Source: Paracoccaceae bacterium (lineage in GTDB: Bacteria; Pseudomonadota; Alphaproteobacteria; Rhodobacterales; Rhodobacteraceae). Taken from it: 13,167 nucleotides of DNA. The notes under the pieces were generated by a model. That model had not been told where the DNA came from. It saw nothing but the letters and a program-made list of their open reading frames with translations, and ran no database searches. The stretch spans positions 1 to 13,167 of the forward strand of contig JALQUQ010000039.1 of the NCBI GenBank assembly GCA_023263735.1. The letters run 5' to 3'. How positions within the stretch are numbered: the first letter of the stretch is position 1; each line of letters begins with the position of its first letter. Position numbers and translations under genes: made by a program. Of the stretch, positions 1 to 7,579 are shown in pieces.

Positions 1-2
1 GT

Positions 3-176
3 ATGAAAGTGTTAGCACCGGGAGTGCCGTTTAGCGCTGCCGCTGTTAATGCCGCCATCCGGCAACAACGAGTCAACCTTCAGAACATCGACATCAGTGA
101 TTCTCTGCCTGACAGCCGATTTCCTGAACGGGTTTCGGGCTATCGGGCGTTGAAAGTCGGGGGTGACAACGATTGA
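3..176 (+). CDS. Unrecognised small ORF or C-terminal end of an upstream gene
   Basis: An open frame runs from an ATG at position 3 to a TGA at 174-176, giving 57 residues beginning MKVLAPGVPF and ending KVGGDND. The frame is still open at the window edge, so this may be the tail of a longer protein whose start lies to the left; no ribosome-binding site can be judged. The peptide is polar, with no membrane segment, signal peptide or motif I recognise. The stretch looks somewhat less GC-rich than the genes that follow. I assign no function, and it could be a chance ORF. Confidence 0.35.
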   Translation: MKVLAPGVPFSAAAVNAAIRQQRVNLQNIDISDSLPDSRFPERVSGYRALKVGGDND

Positions 177-187
177 TCACGCGTGAT
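176..187. repeat. 12-bp perfect palindrome in the spacer before the waaA-like gene
   Basis: ATCACGCGTGAT is its own reverse complement. It overlaps the last base of the preceding stop codon and lies about 93 bp before the waaA-like start. It could be an operator half of a control region or simply chance. There is no T-run directly after it, so it is not a convincing terminator. Confidence 0.3.
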
Positions 188-279
188 TGCGTTATTTCGT
201 TGCCGAACGTCACCGTTTGCGGGATGGAGAGAAATCCACTCCCCCGCCCTGATATGTGGCGACTGAACGGAACGTTTGA

Positions 280-1476
280 ATGGTCCACTCCCTCGGGCTG
301 ACCCTGTATTCCCTGCGCTCTCGCCGCGATGCCAGCTCGGGCGAGATCAAGCTGCCGCGTCCGCAGGGCAAGGTCGTCTGGATGCACAGCCCGAAACGGG
401 TGCTGTTGGCGGGTCTGATCGATCTGGCTCGGCGGCTGATCGCTGAGGACGGGGTGCAGGTCTTGGTGACCTGCCCAGAGCCATTTGACCCCTTGCCTTC
501 GATGATTGTCTCCCCTCCTCCAGAGGATGACCCGCGCGCTGTGAGGACATTTCTGGATCACTGGAAACCGGATGTGGGTCTTTTTTCCGATGGAGAATTG
601 CGCCCGGTGTTGCTGCACGAGGCAGCGGAGCGGGGGATCGGACTTTTCATCGTGGATGGCCGAAACCCTTATCTTTTTGACAATCGGGGCAGTTGGTATC
701 CGGGCCTGATGCGCAGCGCCCTGCAGAGTTTTCGTCAGGTGCTTGCCTTGGATGAAACGGCAGCGCGCAATTTTCGCAAACAGGGGGCCTCGACCGAGGC
801 CGTGCGCGTTGCGGGACGCTTGGAAGAAGAAAGCGCTGTCCTGCCGGGTCTAGAGGCCGAGCGGGTTGTCTTGGCGCAACTTTTGGCCACGCGTCCGGTC
901 TGGCTGGCCGCGGCCTTGCCCCGATCCGAAGAGGCGGCCGTCATCGCGGCGCACCGAGCGGCGATGGGGCGGTCCCATCGGCTGTTGTTGATCATTGCGC
1001 CCGAAGATGCGGATCGCGCGGCGGATTTGGCGGCGCATCTTGCCGACACCGAAGGATTTGTCGTTGCCGAGCGGGCTTTGGATCAAGAACCAGACCCCGA
1101 GGTTGAGATTTTTGTGGCGGATGGCATCAGTGAGTTAGGCTTGTGGTATCGGCTCTCGCCCATGACATTTCTGGGGGGAAGTTTGGCTGGCAACGGATGT
1201 ATCCGCAATCCGATGGAGCCTGCGGCTCTGGGGTCGGCCATCCTTTATGGCCCCCGTTCGGGAGAGTTCGGTCTGGCCTTTGGGCGACTGGGGGCCGCTC
1301 GGGCCGCTCGCGCCGTCGGATCGGCAAATGATCTTTGCGAGGCGGTTCAGGATCTTTTGGCCCCGGACAAGGCTGCCAAATTGGCGCAGTCAGCTTGGGG
1401 CGTCGCGTCCGAAGGCGCCGAGGTCACCGGCAAGGTCATGACCTTGGTTCGTCAGATCTTGGCAGGAAAATCCTGA
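280..1476 (+). CDS. waaA: WaaA/KdtA-like Kdo transferase family protein with divergent active-site motifs
   Basis: This 398-residue protein has the two-Rossmann (GT-B) plan of 3-deoxy-D-manno-octulosonic acid transferase, which adds Kdo to lipid A precursors at the inner membrane. Supporting signatures are RPVWLAA (205-211), ELGLWY (285-290), [10 protein letters not shown] (297-306) and NPMEPAALG (310-318), plus immediate coupling to lpxK. The usual N-terminal HAASVGE motif, whose Glu is the catalytic base in characterised WaaA, reads HSPKRVL (36-42). STHEGEE reads ALPRSEE (212-218), RHPER reads APEDA (240-244) and GHNPLEPA reads IRNPMEPA (308-315). The start is fixed by a TGA directly before the ATG; GGAA at 269-272 may be the ribosome-binding site. 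The family assignment is good. Kdo transferase activity is an inference that the missing residues put in doubt. Confidence 0.72.
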   Translation: MVHSLGLTLYSLRSRRDASSGEIKLPRPQGKVVWMHSPKRVLLAGLIDLARRLIAEDGVQVLVTCPEPFDPLPSMIVSPPPEDDPRAVRTFLDHWKPDVGLFSDGELRPVLLHEAAERGIGLFIVDGRNPYLFDNRGSWYPGLMRSALQSFRQVLALDETAARNFRKQGASTEAVRVAGRLEEESAVLPGLEAERVVLAQLLATRPVWLAAALPRSEEAAVIAAHRAAMGRSHRLLLIIAPEDADRAADLAAHLADTEGFVVAERALDQEPDPEVEIFVADGISELGLWYRLSPMTFLGGSLAGNGCIRNPMEPAALGSAILYGPRSGEFGLAFGRLGAARAARAVGSANDLCEAVQDLLAPDKAAKLAQSAWGVASEGAEVTGKVMTLVRQILAGKS

Positions 1477-2477
1477 TGCGCCCACCCCGGTTTTGGTTCA
1501 CGTCACCGGAGAAACTGTCCCTTTGGGCACGGCTTCTTTCCCCGTTGGGTGCCATCTATGCGGCAGCCACGGCCCGGCGTGTGGCAGAAGCGGGCTGGCT
1601 TTCCCCGGTTCCCGTCATCTGCGTCGGAAACCTGAATGCGGGGGGAACGGGCAAGACCCCGACTGTGATCAGTATTTTGCAGATCTTGCTGGCGCGGGGG
1701 CAAAACGTGCAGGTGGTGTCGCGCGGCTATGGGGGGCAATTGCAGGGGCCCGTCAAGGTCCGCCCAGACCTCCATACGGCGGCCGATGTTGGGGATGAAC
1801 CGCTTTTGCTGGCGTCCTTCGCGCCGGTCTGGGTGGGGAAGAACCGGGCCGAAGCAGTAAAAGCGGCGGTTGCCGATGGCGCCGACATTGTGGTCATGGA
1901 CGACGGTTTTCAAAATCCGTCAGTGCAAAAGACGCTTTCCATTGTGGTGGTCGATGCCGCTGTCGGTTTTGGCAATGGCAAGTGCCTTCCCGCAGGACCG
2001 CTCCGCGAACCGGTGCACAAAGGTCTGATGCGGGCGGATATGATCGTCGCGATCGGGGATCAGGCGGCGCAGCGTCAGTTTCTGTCAGATTGGCGCGCGC
2101 ACATCCGGGTGCCGGTCTTGGCGGCGGCGCTGAAACCCTTGCAGATGGGCATGGATTGGAGCGGTCAAAAGGTTCTGGCTTTTGCCGGAATTGGCCGCCC
2201 GGAAAAGTTCTTTGCAACGCTTCGCGCCGAAGGGGCCGATGTCGTGCGCGCCATTGCGTTGGATGATCACGAGCCCATCGCCGAAGCGCTTTTGGCGCGG
2301 ATGGAGCTAGAAGCGAAGATGCGACATGCGCAGTTGGTGACGACCGAGAAAGATCAGGTCCGCCTGCCCGCGCATCTTAGGCACAAAGTGCTGGCCTTGG
2401 TCGTGCGCCTGCAGTTTTCCGACGACCGGCCCTTGGTTGCCGCGCTGAAAAAGATCACAGCGCGGCAAGGTGGCTAG
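1476..2477 (+). CDS. lpxK: Tetraacyldisaccharide 4'-kinase LpxK
   Basis: LpxK phosphorylates the 4' position of the lipid A disaccharide at the cytoplasmic face of the inner membrane. The 333-residue product matches the family's usual size (E. coli about 328). It shows the family's Walker A loop [11 protein letters not shown] (51-61), SRGYGG (82-87), GDEP (106-109), the DDGFQ motif (142-146), LPAGPLREP (171-179) and [11 protein letters not shown] near the C-terminus. The frame is open further upstream, but the ATG at 1476 gives the canonical N-terminus MRPPRFW and overlaps the waaA-like stop in TGATG. That overlap implies translational coupling. The last 14 codons hold a perfect hairpin (2437-2468), and the gene stops 2 bp from the convergent dsbA-like stop. 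Confidence 0.95.
   Translation: MRPPRFWFTSPEKLSLWARLLSPLGAIYAAATARRVAEAGWLSPVPVICVGNLNAGGTGKTPTVISILQILLARGQNVQVVSRGYGGQLQGPVKVRPDLHTAADVGDEPLLLASFAPVWVGKNRAEAVKAAVADGADIVVMDDGFQNPSVQKTLSIVVVDAAVGFGNGKCLPAGPLREPVHKGLMRADMIVAIGDQAAQRQFLSDWRAHIRVPVLAAALKPLQMGMDWSGQKVLAFAGIGRPEKFFATLRAEGADVVRAIALDDHEPIAEALLARMELEAKMRHAQLVTTEKDQVRLPAHLRHKVLALVVRLQFSDDRPLVAALKKITARQGG
2437..2468. repeat. Perfect 11-bp inverted repeat at the 3' end of lpxK (possible terminator hairpin)
   Basis: TTGCCGCGCTG (2437-2447) and CAGCGCGGCAA (2458-2468) are exact reverse complements around a 10-nt A-rich loop. The structure lies inside the last codons of lpxK, 7 bp before its stop and 12 bp from the opposing gene's stop. 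Neither strand has a T-run after the stem, so it is not a canonical intrinsic terminator. It may still stop transcripts or protect 3' ends from both directions. Confidence 0.5.
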
Positions 2478-2479
2478 GA

Positions 2480-3154
2480 TCATTCGGCCAGTTTGGCGTC
2501 CAGAATGGTTTTCAGATCGGCGTAGGACATATTGGAATGCTTCTCGCCGTTGATGATCAGGGTTGGTGTGCCCTCGACATTGTATTCCTTCATGGATTCT
2601 TCATACCGGGTCACCAGCGCCTGCGCGGTCGCTCCGTCTTTCATGCAGGCATCCAGTGATGCGTCATCCATCCCGACCGAGCGGCCGATCTTGCGCAGAT
2701 TGCCGACCACAACGGTTGGATCGTCGGAATGCGCCCAATCTTTCTGGGTGTCGAACAGAATATCCGAAATCCCGAAATAGCGCATTTCGCCGCCACACCG
2801 GGCCATCATCGCCGCCCACAGGCCGTAACGGTCGAAATAGACCTCACGATAGACAAAGCGAACCTTGCCGGTGTCGATGTAGTCTTTCTTGAGATCGCCG
2901 AAAACATTGGCGTGGAAATTCGCGCAATGGGGGCAGGTAAACGAGGCATATTCGATCAGGGTCACCTTTGCATCGGGGGAACCCATCGCCATATCTTCGA
3001 TCTTGATCTCTGCTGCCGACGCGGCCTCTTCGGCCGAAGCGGCGCCCACGGGGGCCAGCAAGTCCTGTGTTGCGCGCGGAAGAATGGACCATGCACTGAG
3101 TGCCGCAACCGAAGTTGCCGTCAGGCCGATAAGAAATTTGCGTCTGTTGATCAT
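2480..3154 (-). CDS. DsbA-family thiol:disulfide oxidoreductase with a Tat-like signal
   Basis: The 224-residue periplasmic thioredoxin-fold protein should catalyse disulfide exchange in exported proteins. The N-terminus MINRRKFLIGL followed by a hydrophobic stretch resembles a twin-arginine signal, with likely cleavage near ASA (39-41). The active site is CPHC (74-77) in FTCPHC, and the cis-Pro loop is GTPT (195-198, cis-Pro 197). This resembles the DsbA/DSBA-like thioredoxin group (Bdb/ScsC-like) more than E. coli DsbA. Two further cysteines, C120 and C170, lie in the inserted helical part and could form a structural disulfide. The ATG overlaps the dciA stop by 4 bp. No dsbB-like partner is in the window, so an oxidase versus isomerase/reductase role is open. 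Confidence 0.9.
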   Translation of the reverse strand: MINRRKFLIGLTATSVAALSAWSILPRATQDLLAPVGAASAEEAASAAEIKIEDMAMGSPDAKVTLIEYASFTCPHCANFHANVFGDLKKDYIDTGKVRFVYREVYFDRYGLWAAMMARCGGEMRYFGISDILFDTQKDWAHSDDPTVVVGNLRKIGRSVGMDDASLDACMKDGATAQALVTRYEESMKEYNVEGTPTLIINGEKHSNMSYADLKTILDAKLAE

Positions 3155-3690
3155 GCGTCTTCTTCTTTCGATTTGCGTGACTTTAGAATGTTCTGTGCCA
3201 AAAGTTCCAAGGCAGCCCGCAATCCCTGATCCTGGATCGGGGCCGCCGTCGCCTCGGCTTTGGCAAGGATGGTCGGATCAACCGGGGCCGGAGCCTTTGG
3301 TTTTGCCTGAAACTGAGCCTGCCCTTCGGAAAAGCCGATGGGCGCCGTCTGCGTTAGGGTGATCCGCGAGATCGCATTATATCCGTAGATGCCATTGACC
3401 TTGGCCCGGATCGCATCCTTTTGCATCTGTATGATCGGGGCAACCGCGCCGGCCACTAGGATAGTCAGCGTCGCCCCAAATCCTTCGCGGCCATAGCCGA
3501 CCTTGACCGGGCGGGTCGATGCCGCCAAGTCATCACCGACGATTTCGGCCCAATGGGTCAACAGGCGCGCCACGGCAAAGCCGCGCGATTCGCTTGCCAA
3601 GCGGATCGGGGCTTTCATAAGGCCGAAGGCGGGTTCAAATCCGCGCATCCGGCGTTCTGGCAATTCCTGTTCGGATGGTTTTCGTGCCAT
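3151..3690 (-). CDS. dciA: DciA-like DUF721 protein (replicative helicase loader family)
   Basis: This 179-residue protein has a DUF721/DciA-type domain in its N-terminal two thirds (about residues 25-115), with features such as LLTHWAEIVGDDLA, TLTILVAGAVAPIIQM and INGIYGYNAI-like sequence. DciA is the ancestral partner that helps load the replicative helicase DnaB in bacteria without DnaC. The C-terminal part (about 120-179) is Ala/Pro/Lys-rich and ends in a short helical, basic segment, typical of the disordered tails of the family. GAGG a few bases before the ATG is a suitable ribosome-binding site. The stop overlaps the following dsbA-like gene in ATGA, and mutY diverges from it across about 80 bp. 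The family call is confident; the precise loader role is inferred from the family. Confidence 0.82.
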   Translation of the reverse strand: MARKPSEQELPERRMRGFEPAFGLMKAPIRLASESRGFAVARLLTHWAEIVGDDLAASTRPVKVGYGREGFGATLTILVAGAVAPIIQMQKDAIRAKVNGIYGYNAISRITLTQTAPIGFSEGQAQFQAKPKAPAPVDPTILAKAEATAAPIQDQGLRAALELLAQNILKSRKSKEEDA

Positions 3691-3771
3691 CTGGTCCTCG
3701 GCCGTTTCGCGGTTATCTTACGCGTCAGTCGCCGCTGTACCAGAGCACAACGACAAATGAGGTCATAAAGA
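3691..3771. promoter_or_regulatory. Divergent dciA / mutY intergenic region
   Basis: These 81 bp must hold the promoters of both divergent transcripts. I see the mutY ribosome-binding site GAGG (3759-3762) but no clear -35/-10 pair, so no promoter position is given. Confidence 0.4.
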
Positions 3772-4821
3772 TTGCGTGACGGATCGCCGGATCAATTGCT
3801 GTTGGCGTGGTATGATCGCCATGCGCGTACCATGCCGTGGCGCGTTTCCCCGCAAGACAAGGCCAAGGGGATCAGGCCGAACCCCTATCATGTCTGGCTG
3901 TCCGAAGTGATGCTGCAACAAACGACCGTTGCTGCGGTCAGGGCATATTTTCTGAAATTTATCGCGCTTTGGCCAAGTGTTACTGATCTGGCGCAGGCGC
4001 GTGATGCGGATGTCATGGCCGCTTGGGCCGGTCTTGGCTATTACGCGCGCGCCCGCAATCTGTTGGCCTGCGCGCGGGTGGTGGCCGATGATCTGGGCGG
4101 GGCGTTTCCTGAAACCTATGCCGATCTGCTGAAACTGCCGGGGGTGGGGCCCTATACGGCTGCGGCCATCGCCTCGATTGCCTTTGAGGAATCGGCTGTG
4201 GTTGTCGACGGCAATGTTGAACGCGTGATGTCTCGGCTGTTTGCCGTACAGGAACCGTTGCCAAAGGCCAAATCCGCGTTGACGGGGCTTGCCGCCTCTT
4301 TGACCCCCAAGCAACGGCCCGGCGACTATGCGCAGGCGGTGATGGATTTGGGGGCAACGATTTGTACGCCGCGATCACCGCAATGCCTTATTTGCCCCTT
4401 GAACGGGGGCTGTCGTGCGAGCGCGAGCGGTAATCCCACGGATTTTCCGGTCAAGGCGCCAAAGGCGGAAAAACCCACACGGCGGGGCCGCCTCTGGATC
4501 GTGCAAAGTGGCGAGTCGATCCTGATCGAACAGCGGCCTGCAAAGGGCCTTTTGGGGGGGATGCCTGGCTTTCCCGGAGACGGTTGGGATGGTGCGGGCG
4601 GGGATGCCCCGGTTTCGGCCAATTGGCGGTCAATTGGCGAAGTCAGGCATACTTTCACCCATTTTCATCTGATCCTCAGCCTGTCCTTCGCGCAGCTTCC
4701 TTTGGGGGTGAACCCCGACCGAGGTGAATTCGTGCCCTTGTCACAGTTTCAACCGGATTCCCTGCCGACGGTCATGAAAAAGGCTTGGACTCTTGCTTTC
4801 AAAGGCCCTGCGGGGAATTGA
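3772..4821 (+). CDS. mutY: Adenine DNA glycosylase MutY
   Basis: MutY removes adenine mispaired with 8-oxoguanine or guanine. The 349-residue protein has the catalytic Glu45 in WLSEVMLQQT, the helix-hairpin-helix LPGVGPYTAAAI (122-133) and the catalytic Asp146 in VVDGNVERV. The [4Fe-4S] ligands C198, C205, C208 and C214 have the exact C-x6-C-x2-C-x5-C spacing. The C-terminal NUDIX-like 8-oxoG recognition domain (about 237-345) carries FTHFHL (295-300), the counterpart of the FSH motif in E. coli. The start is a TTG: an in-frame TAA lies one codon upstream, and GAGG at 3759-3762 is well placed. The C-terminal domain is slightly compact but complete. Confidence 0.95.
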   Translation: MRDGSPDQLLLAWYDRHARTMPWRVSPQDKAKGIRPNPYHVWLSEVMLQQTTVAAVRAYFLKFIALWPSVTDLAQARDADVMAAWAGLGYYARARNLLACARVVADDLGGAFPETYADLLKLPGVGPYTAAAIASIAFEESAVVVDGNVERVMSRLFAVQEPLPKAKSALTGLAASLTPKQRPGDYAQAVMDLGATICTPRSPQCLICPLNGGCRASASGNPTDFPVKAPKAEKPTRRGRLWIVQSGESILIEQRPAKGLLGGMPGFPGDGWDGAGGDAPVSANWRSIGEVRHTFTHFHLILSLSFAQLPLGVNPDRGEFVPLSQFQPDSLPTVMKKAWTLAFKGPAGN

Positions 4822-4876
4822 GCGTTCTGCCGATTTTGCCTAGCGTCGGAAAAGGTTTGCGGAGCGGGGATCGAGC

Positions 4877-6007
4877 GTGGAAAAGCGTGACCTAAGCAGT
4901 TTGCAATCTGCCGCCCCCTTTTGGGTGTCGCTGTTGATGGTGCCGATGGTGCTGATCGGGGCGACGTTTGGTGGGTTTTGGGTGGTTTTGGTGCCTATCT
5001 ACGGCTGGTTGGGGTTTACCCTCTTGGATGCCGTGCTGGGAAAAAACGACACGAACGCCGACCCGCAAACCAAGGAAGATGACCTCATCTGGTATCAGCT
5101 GATCACTCTGATCTGGTTCCCGTTGCAGATTTTGGTTCTGTTGCTCTTGCTTTGGTATGTCCCGCGCGCAGGGCATTTGGGGTTGGGCGAAAAGCTGGGG
5201 TTGTTCTTTGGGATGGGCGTCATTTCCGGGACAATTGGCATCAACTATTCGCATGAATTGATGCACCAGAAATCTCGGTTGGAACGCTGGCTTGGCGATC
5301 TGTTGCTGGCCGGGGTGCTGTATTCGCACTTTCGCAGCGAACATTTGCGGGTTCATCATCTTTATGTGGGAACATCGCGCGACCCGGTGACAGCGCGGTA
5401 TAACGAAGGCTTCCATAGGTTCTTTCCACGCGTCCTGTGGCAAAGTCTGCGCTCGTCCTGGAAGGCCGAAGCGCAGATGCTGGCCCGAGGAAACCGCCCG
5501 ATCTGGCACCCGACCAATCCGTTTTGGCGCTATGCCGTGTTGCAGGCGGCGATGCTGCTTTGCGCCTTTTTCCTTTCGGGTTGGGAAGGGGTCGGGCTTT
5601 TTACCTTTCAGGCCTTTGTGGCTGTCTGGCAGTTGGAACTGGTCAATTACATCGAACATTACGGGCTGACCCGCCGCCATCTTGGGGAAGGGAAATATGA
5701 ACATGTTCGCCCGCGCCACTCATGGAACGCGTCGCTTCAGGCCTCGAACTGGCTGCTGATCAATTTGCAGCGCCATTCTGACCACCATTACAAGCCGGAT
5801 CGCCGATTTCCGTTGCTTCAAACCTATTCCGAGGAAGAAGCACCGCAGCTTCCCCATGGCTATCCGGCCATGACCGCCTTGGCGATGATCCCGCCCCTTT
5901 GGCGTCGGGTGATGAACCCCCGCGTGCGCGCGTGGCGGCGGAAGTTCTATCCCGACATCACCGATTGGACCCCTTACAACAAAGGGCTCAATCCGCCGCC
6001 GCGGTGA
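4877..6007 (+). CDS. alkB: AlkB-type membrane di-iron hydroxylase (alkane 1-monooxygenase family)
   Basis: This 376-residue integral membrane protein carries the full histidine set of the AlkB family: HELMHQ (126-131), EHLRVHH (155-161), the signature NYIEHYGL (257-264), H281 in RHSWN, and LQRHSDHH (297-304) followed by a PDRRF sequence. The family hydroxylates terminal carbons of alkanes or other alkyl chains using O2 and electrons from rubredoxin. Hydrophobic segments lie at about 14-30, 33-52, 73-95, 105-124, 139-150 and 219-257. Boxes 1 and 2 differ from the classic HELGHK and EHNRGHH, which marks a divergent subgroup, so the substrate is uncertain. The start is GTG with GGAGCGGGGA at 4861-4870. 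It follows mutY by 55 bp. No rubredoxin, rubredoxin reductase or regulator is nearby. Confidence 0.88.
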   Translation: MEKRDLSSLQSAAPFWVSLLMVPMVLIGATFGGFWVVLVPIYGWLGFTLLDAVLGKNDTNADPQTKEDDLIWYQLITLIWFPLQILVLLLLLWYVPRAGHLGLGEKLGLFFGMGVISGTIGINYSHELMHQKSRLERWLGDLLLAGVLYSHFRSEHLRVHHLYVGTSRDPVTARYNEGFHRFFPRVLWQSLRSSWKAEAQMLARGNRPIWHPTNPFWRYAVLQAAMLLCAFFLSGWEGVGLFTFQAFVAVWQLELVNYIEHYGLTRRHLGEGKYEHVRPRHSWNASLQASNWLLINLQRHSDHHYKPDRRFPLLQTYSEEEAPQLPHGYPAMTALAMIPPLWRRVMNPRVRAWRRKFYPDITDWTPYNKGLNPPPR

Positions 6008-7309
6008 TCATGCGGCAGGCGCGGGGGCAAACCGACCCCGGGGCTGTGCCGCTTTGGGGGCGTAGCGGCCTACGGCCAAGTCGCGCGATTCAATTTCGGT
6101 CGGGCGCCCTGAAACAACATCGGCCAAAACGCGGCCCGACCCCGCCGCCATGGTCCAGCCCAAAGTGCCATGCCCCGTGTTCAGGAACAGGTTCGGGATT
6201 TCGGTCTTGCCCACAATCGGTGTTCCATCGGGGGTCATGGGGCGAAGCCCGGTCCAAAAGGTTTGCTGGCTATGATCGCCCGCGCCGCCGAACAGATCGT
6301 CGACCGAATGCATCAGGGTCTTGCGGCGCTTTTCGCTCAGGCTCAGATCAAAGCCGGCAATTTCGGCCATCCCGCCCACACGAATACGATTGCCCAGTCG
6401 GGTAATGGCGATCTTGTGCGTTTCATCCATGACCGTCGAAATCGGGGCAAGCTCTGCCTCAACAACCGGGATGGTGATCGAATAGCCCTTGACCGGATAG
6501 ACCGGCAGCCGAATGCCCAGCGATTTGACCAGTTTGGGAGAGTAGCTGCCCAAAGCCACGACAAAAGCATCAGCGTGCACGACACCTTCGGAGGTGATCA
6601 CAGACGTGACGCGGCCCGCCTCGACCACAAGCCGGTCAATCGAAACCCCATGCCGGAACACAACACCCAATGCAGCCGCGCGCGCCGCAAGCGATTGCGT
6701 GAACTTGAAGCAATCGCCCGTTTCATCCTTGGGCAGACGCAGCCCGCCCGCCAGTTTGTGACGCGCATTGGCCAGCCCCGGTTCAATCGCAAGACAGCCG
6801 TTTACGTCCAGCACCTCAAACGGGACGCCGCCTTCCTTGAGAACTTCGATATCCTTGGCCGCGCCATCCACCTGTTTTTGGGTGCGGAAGAGTTGCAGGG
6901 TTCCCTGCTGACGCTCGTCAAAGGAAACGCCCGTTTCGGCGCGCAATTCGGTCAGGCAGTCGCGAGAATATTCGGCAAGGCGCACCATGCGGGCCTTGTT
7001 GATATGATAGGCCTTGGTCGTGCAATTGCCCAACATTTGGGTCATCCACCGGATTTTCTCCAGATCCGGCTTGGGCTGAATGATCAGCGGCGCATGTTCC
7101 ATGAACATCCATTTCAGCGCTTTCAGCGGAATGCCCGGCGCCGCCCAAGGGGCTGAATAGCCGGGGCTGATCTCTCCGGCATTGGCAAAGGAGGTTTCCA
7201 TCGCACAGGCGGGTTGCCGATCGATGACGGTGACCTCATGCCCCTGCTTGGCCAGATACCAAGCCGAAGTGGTGCCAATAACGCCCGATCCAAGAACCAC
7301 AACTTTCAT
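6008..7309 (-). CDS. dadA: D-amino acid dehydrogenase DadA
   Basis: DadA is an FAD enzyme that oxidatively deaminates D-amino acids, classically D-alanine, and passes electrons to the respiratory chain. The 433-residue product matches the E. coli enzyme's length. It begins with the dinucleotide-binding motif [18 protein letters not shown], with the GxGxxG loop at 7-12 and Asp30 ending the second strand. It carries the family signatures [39 protein letters not shown] and the C-terminal FAD-site sequence [15 protein letters not shown] with [14 protein letters not shown]. The tail after about 415 is a short Ala/Pro extension. No alanine racemase or Lrp-type regulator is adjacent. The stop codon abuts the alkB stop with no spacer. 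Confidence 0.95.
   Translation of the reverse strand: MKVVVLGSGVIGTTSAWYLAKQGHEVTVIDRQPACAMETSFANAGEISPGYSAPWAAPGIPLKALKWMFMEHAPLIIQPKPDLEKIRWMTQMLGNCTTKAYHINKARMVRLAEYSRDCLTELRAETGVSFDERQQGTLQLFRTQKQVDGAAKDIEVLKEGGVPFEVLDVNGCLAIEPGLANARHKLAGGLRLPKDETGDCFKFTQSLAARAAALGVVFRHGVSIDRLVVEAGRVTSVITSEGVVHADAFVVALGSYSPKLVKSLGIRLPVYPVKGYSITIPVVEAELAPISTVMDETHKIAITRLGNRIRVGGMAEIAGFDLSLSEKRRKTLMHSVDDLFGGAGDHSQQTFWTGLRPMTPDGTPIVGKTEIPNLFLNTGHGTLGWTMAAGSGRVLADVVSGRPTEIESRDLAVGRYAPKAAQPRGRFAPAPAA
6012..6055 (+). terminator. Weak candidate terminator for alkB inside the 3' end of dadA
   Basis: GCGGCA (6012-6017) pairs with TGCCGC (6047-6052), and inside it GGGG (6024-6027) can pair with CCCC (6036-6039). 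Only three T residues follow. It starts 5 bp after the alkB stop. The long internal loop makes this a tentative call. Confidence 0.25.
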
Positions 7310-7579
7310 TCGCCTGCCCCGTCCCTAAAAGCCCAACTTGAGGACAGGATACAGGAAGGCGCGGAAAGAACTTGGCAAAGATGTGCAGAGTTTTCATCAG
7401 TATCGAAACAATATTCGACAAACTTTGAAAAAGATGGGAGAAAATTCATACAACAGTGAAAATGGTCGAATATGTGGTGGCAAGGTATGGAATCGCCGCA
7501 CGAATCTTCCGGGGCTTGCAGAACCTGGGGCAAACCGTCATTTTCAAATCAAATACCTTTTCCCATGGGGCTGTAAGTC
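7310..7579. promoter_or_regulatory. Divergent dadA / SPFH gene intergenic region with a short dyad
   Basis: This 270-bp spacer separates two divergent genes and includes an AT-rich block at about 7390-7460, unlike the surrounding GC-rich coding DNA. Within it, TCGAA (7403-7407) and TTCGA (7414-7418) form an inverted repeat with a 6-bp AT-rich spacer, a plausible size for a dimeric regulator site. I see no persuasive small gene and no clear -35/-10 pair for either direction. Confidence 0.4.

Noticed and set aside
1335..1475. N-terminal extension of lpxK
   Set aside because: The frame is open, but the extra residues are Arg/Gly-rich shadow of the waaA-like gene. The family's N-terminus begins at the ATG at 1476, which overlaps the preceding stop.
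4892..5719. 275-codon leftward open frame
   Set aside because: It is antisense to alkB; the product is Gln/Pro/His-rich with no recognisable domain.
6170..7156. 328-codon rightward open frame
   Set aside because: It is antisense to dadA, which has complete and unmistakable family motifs.
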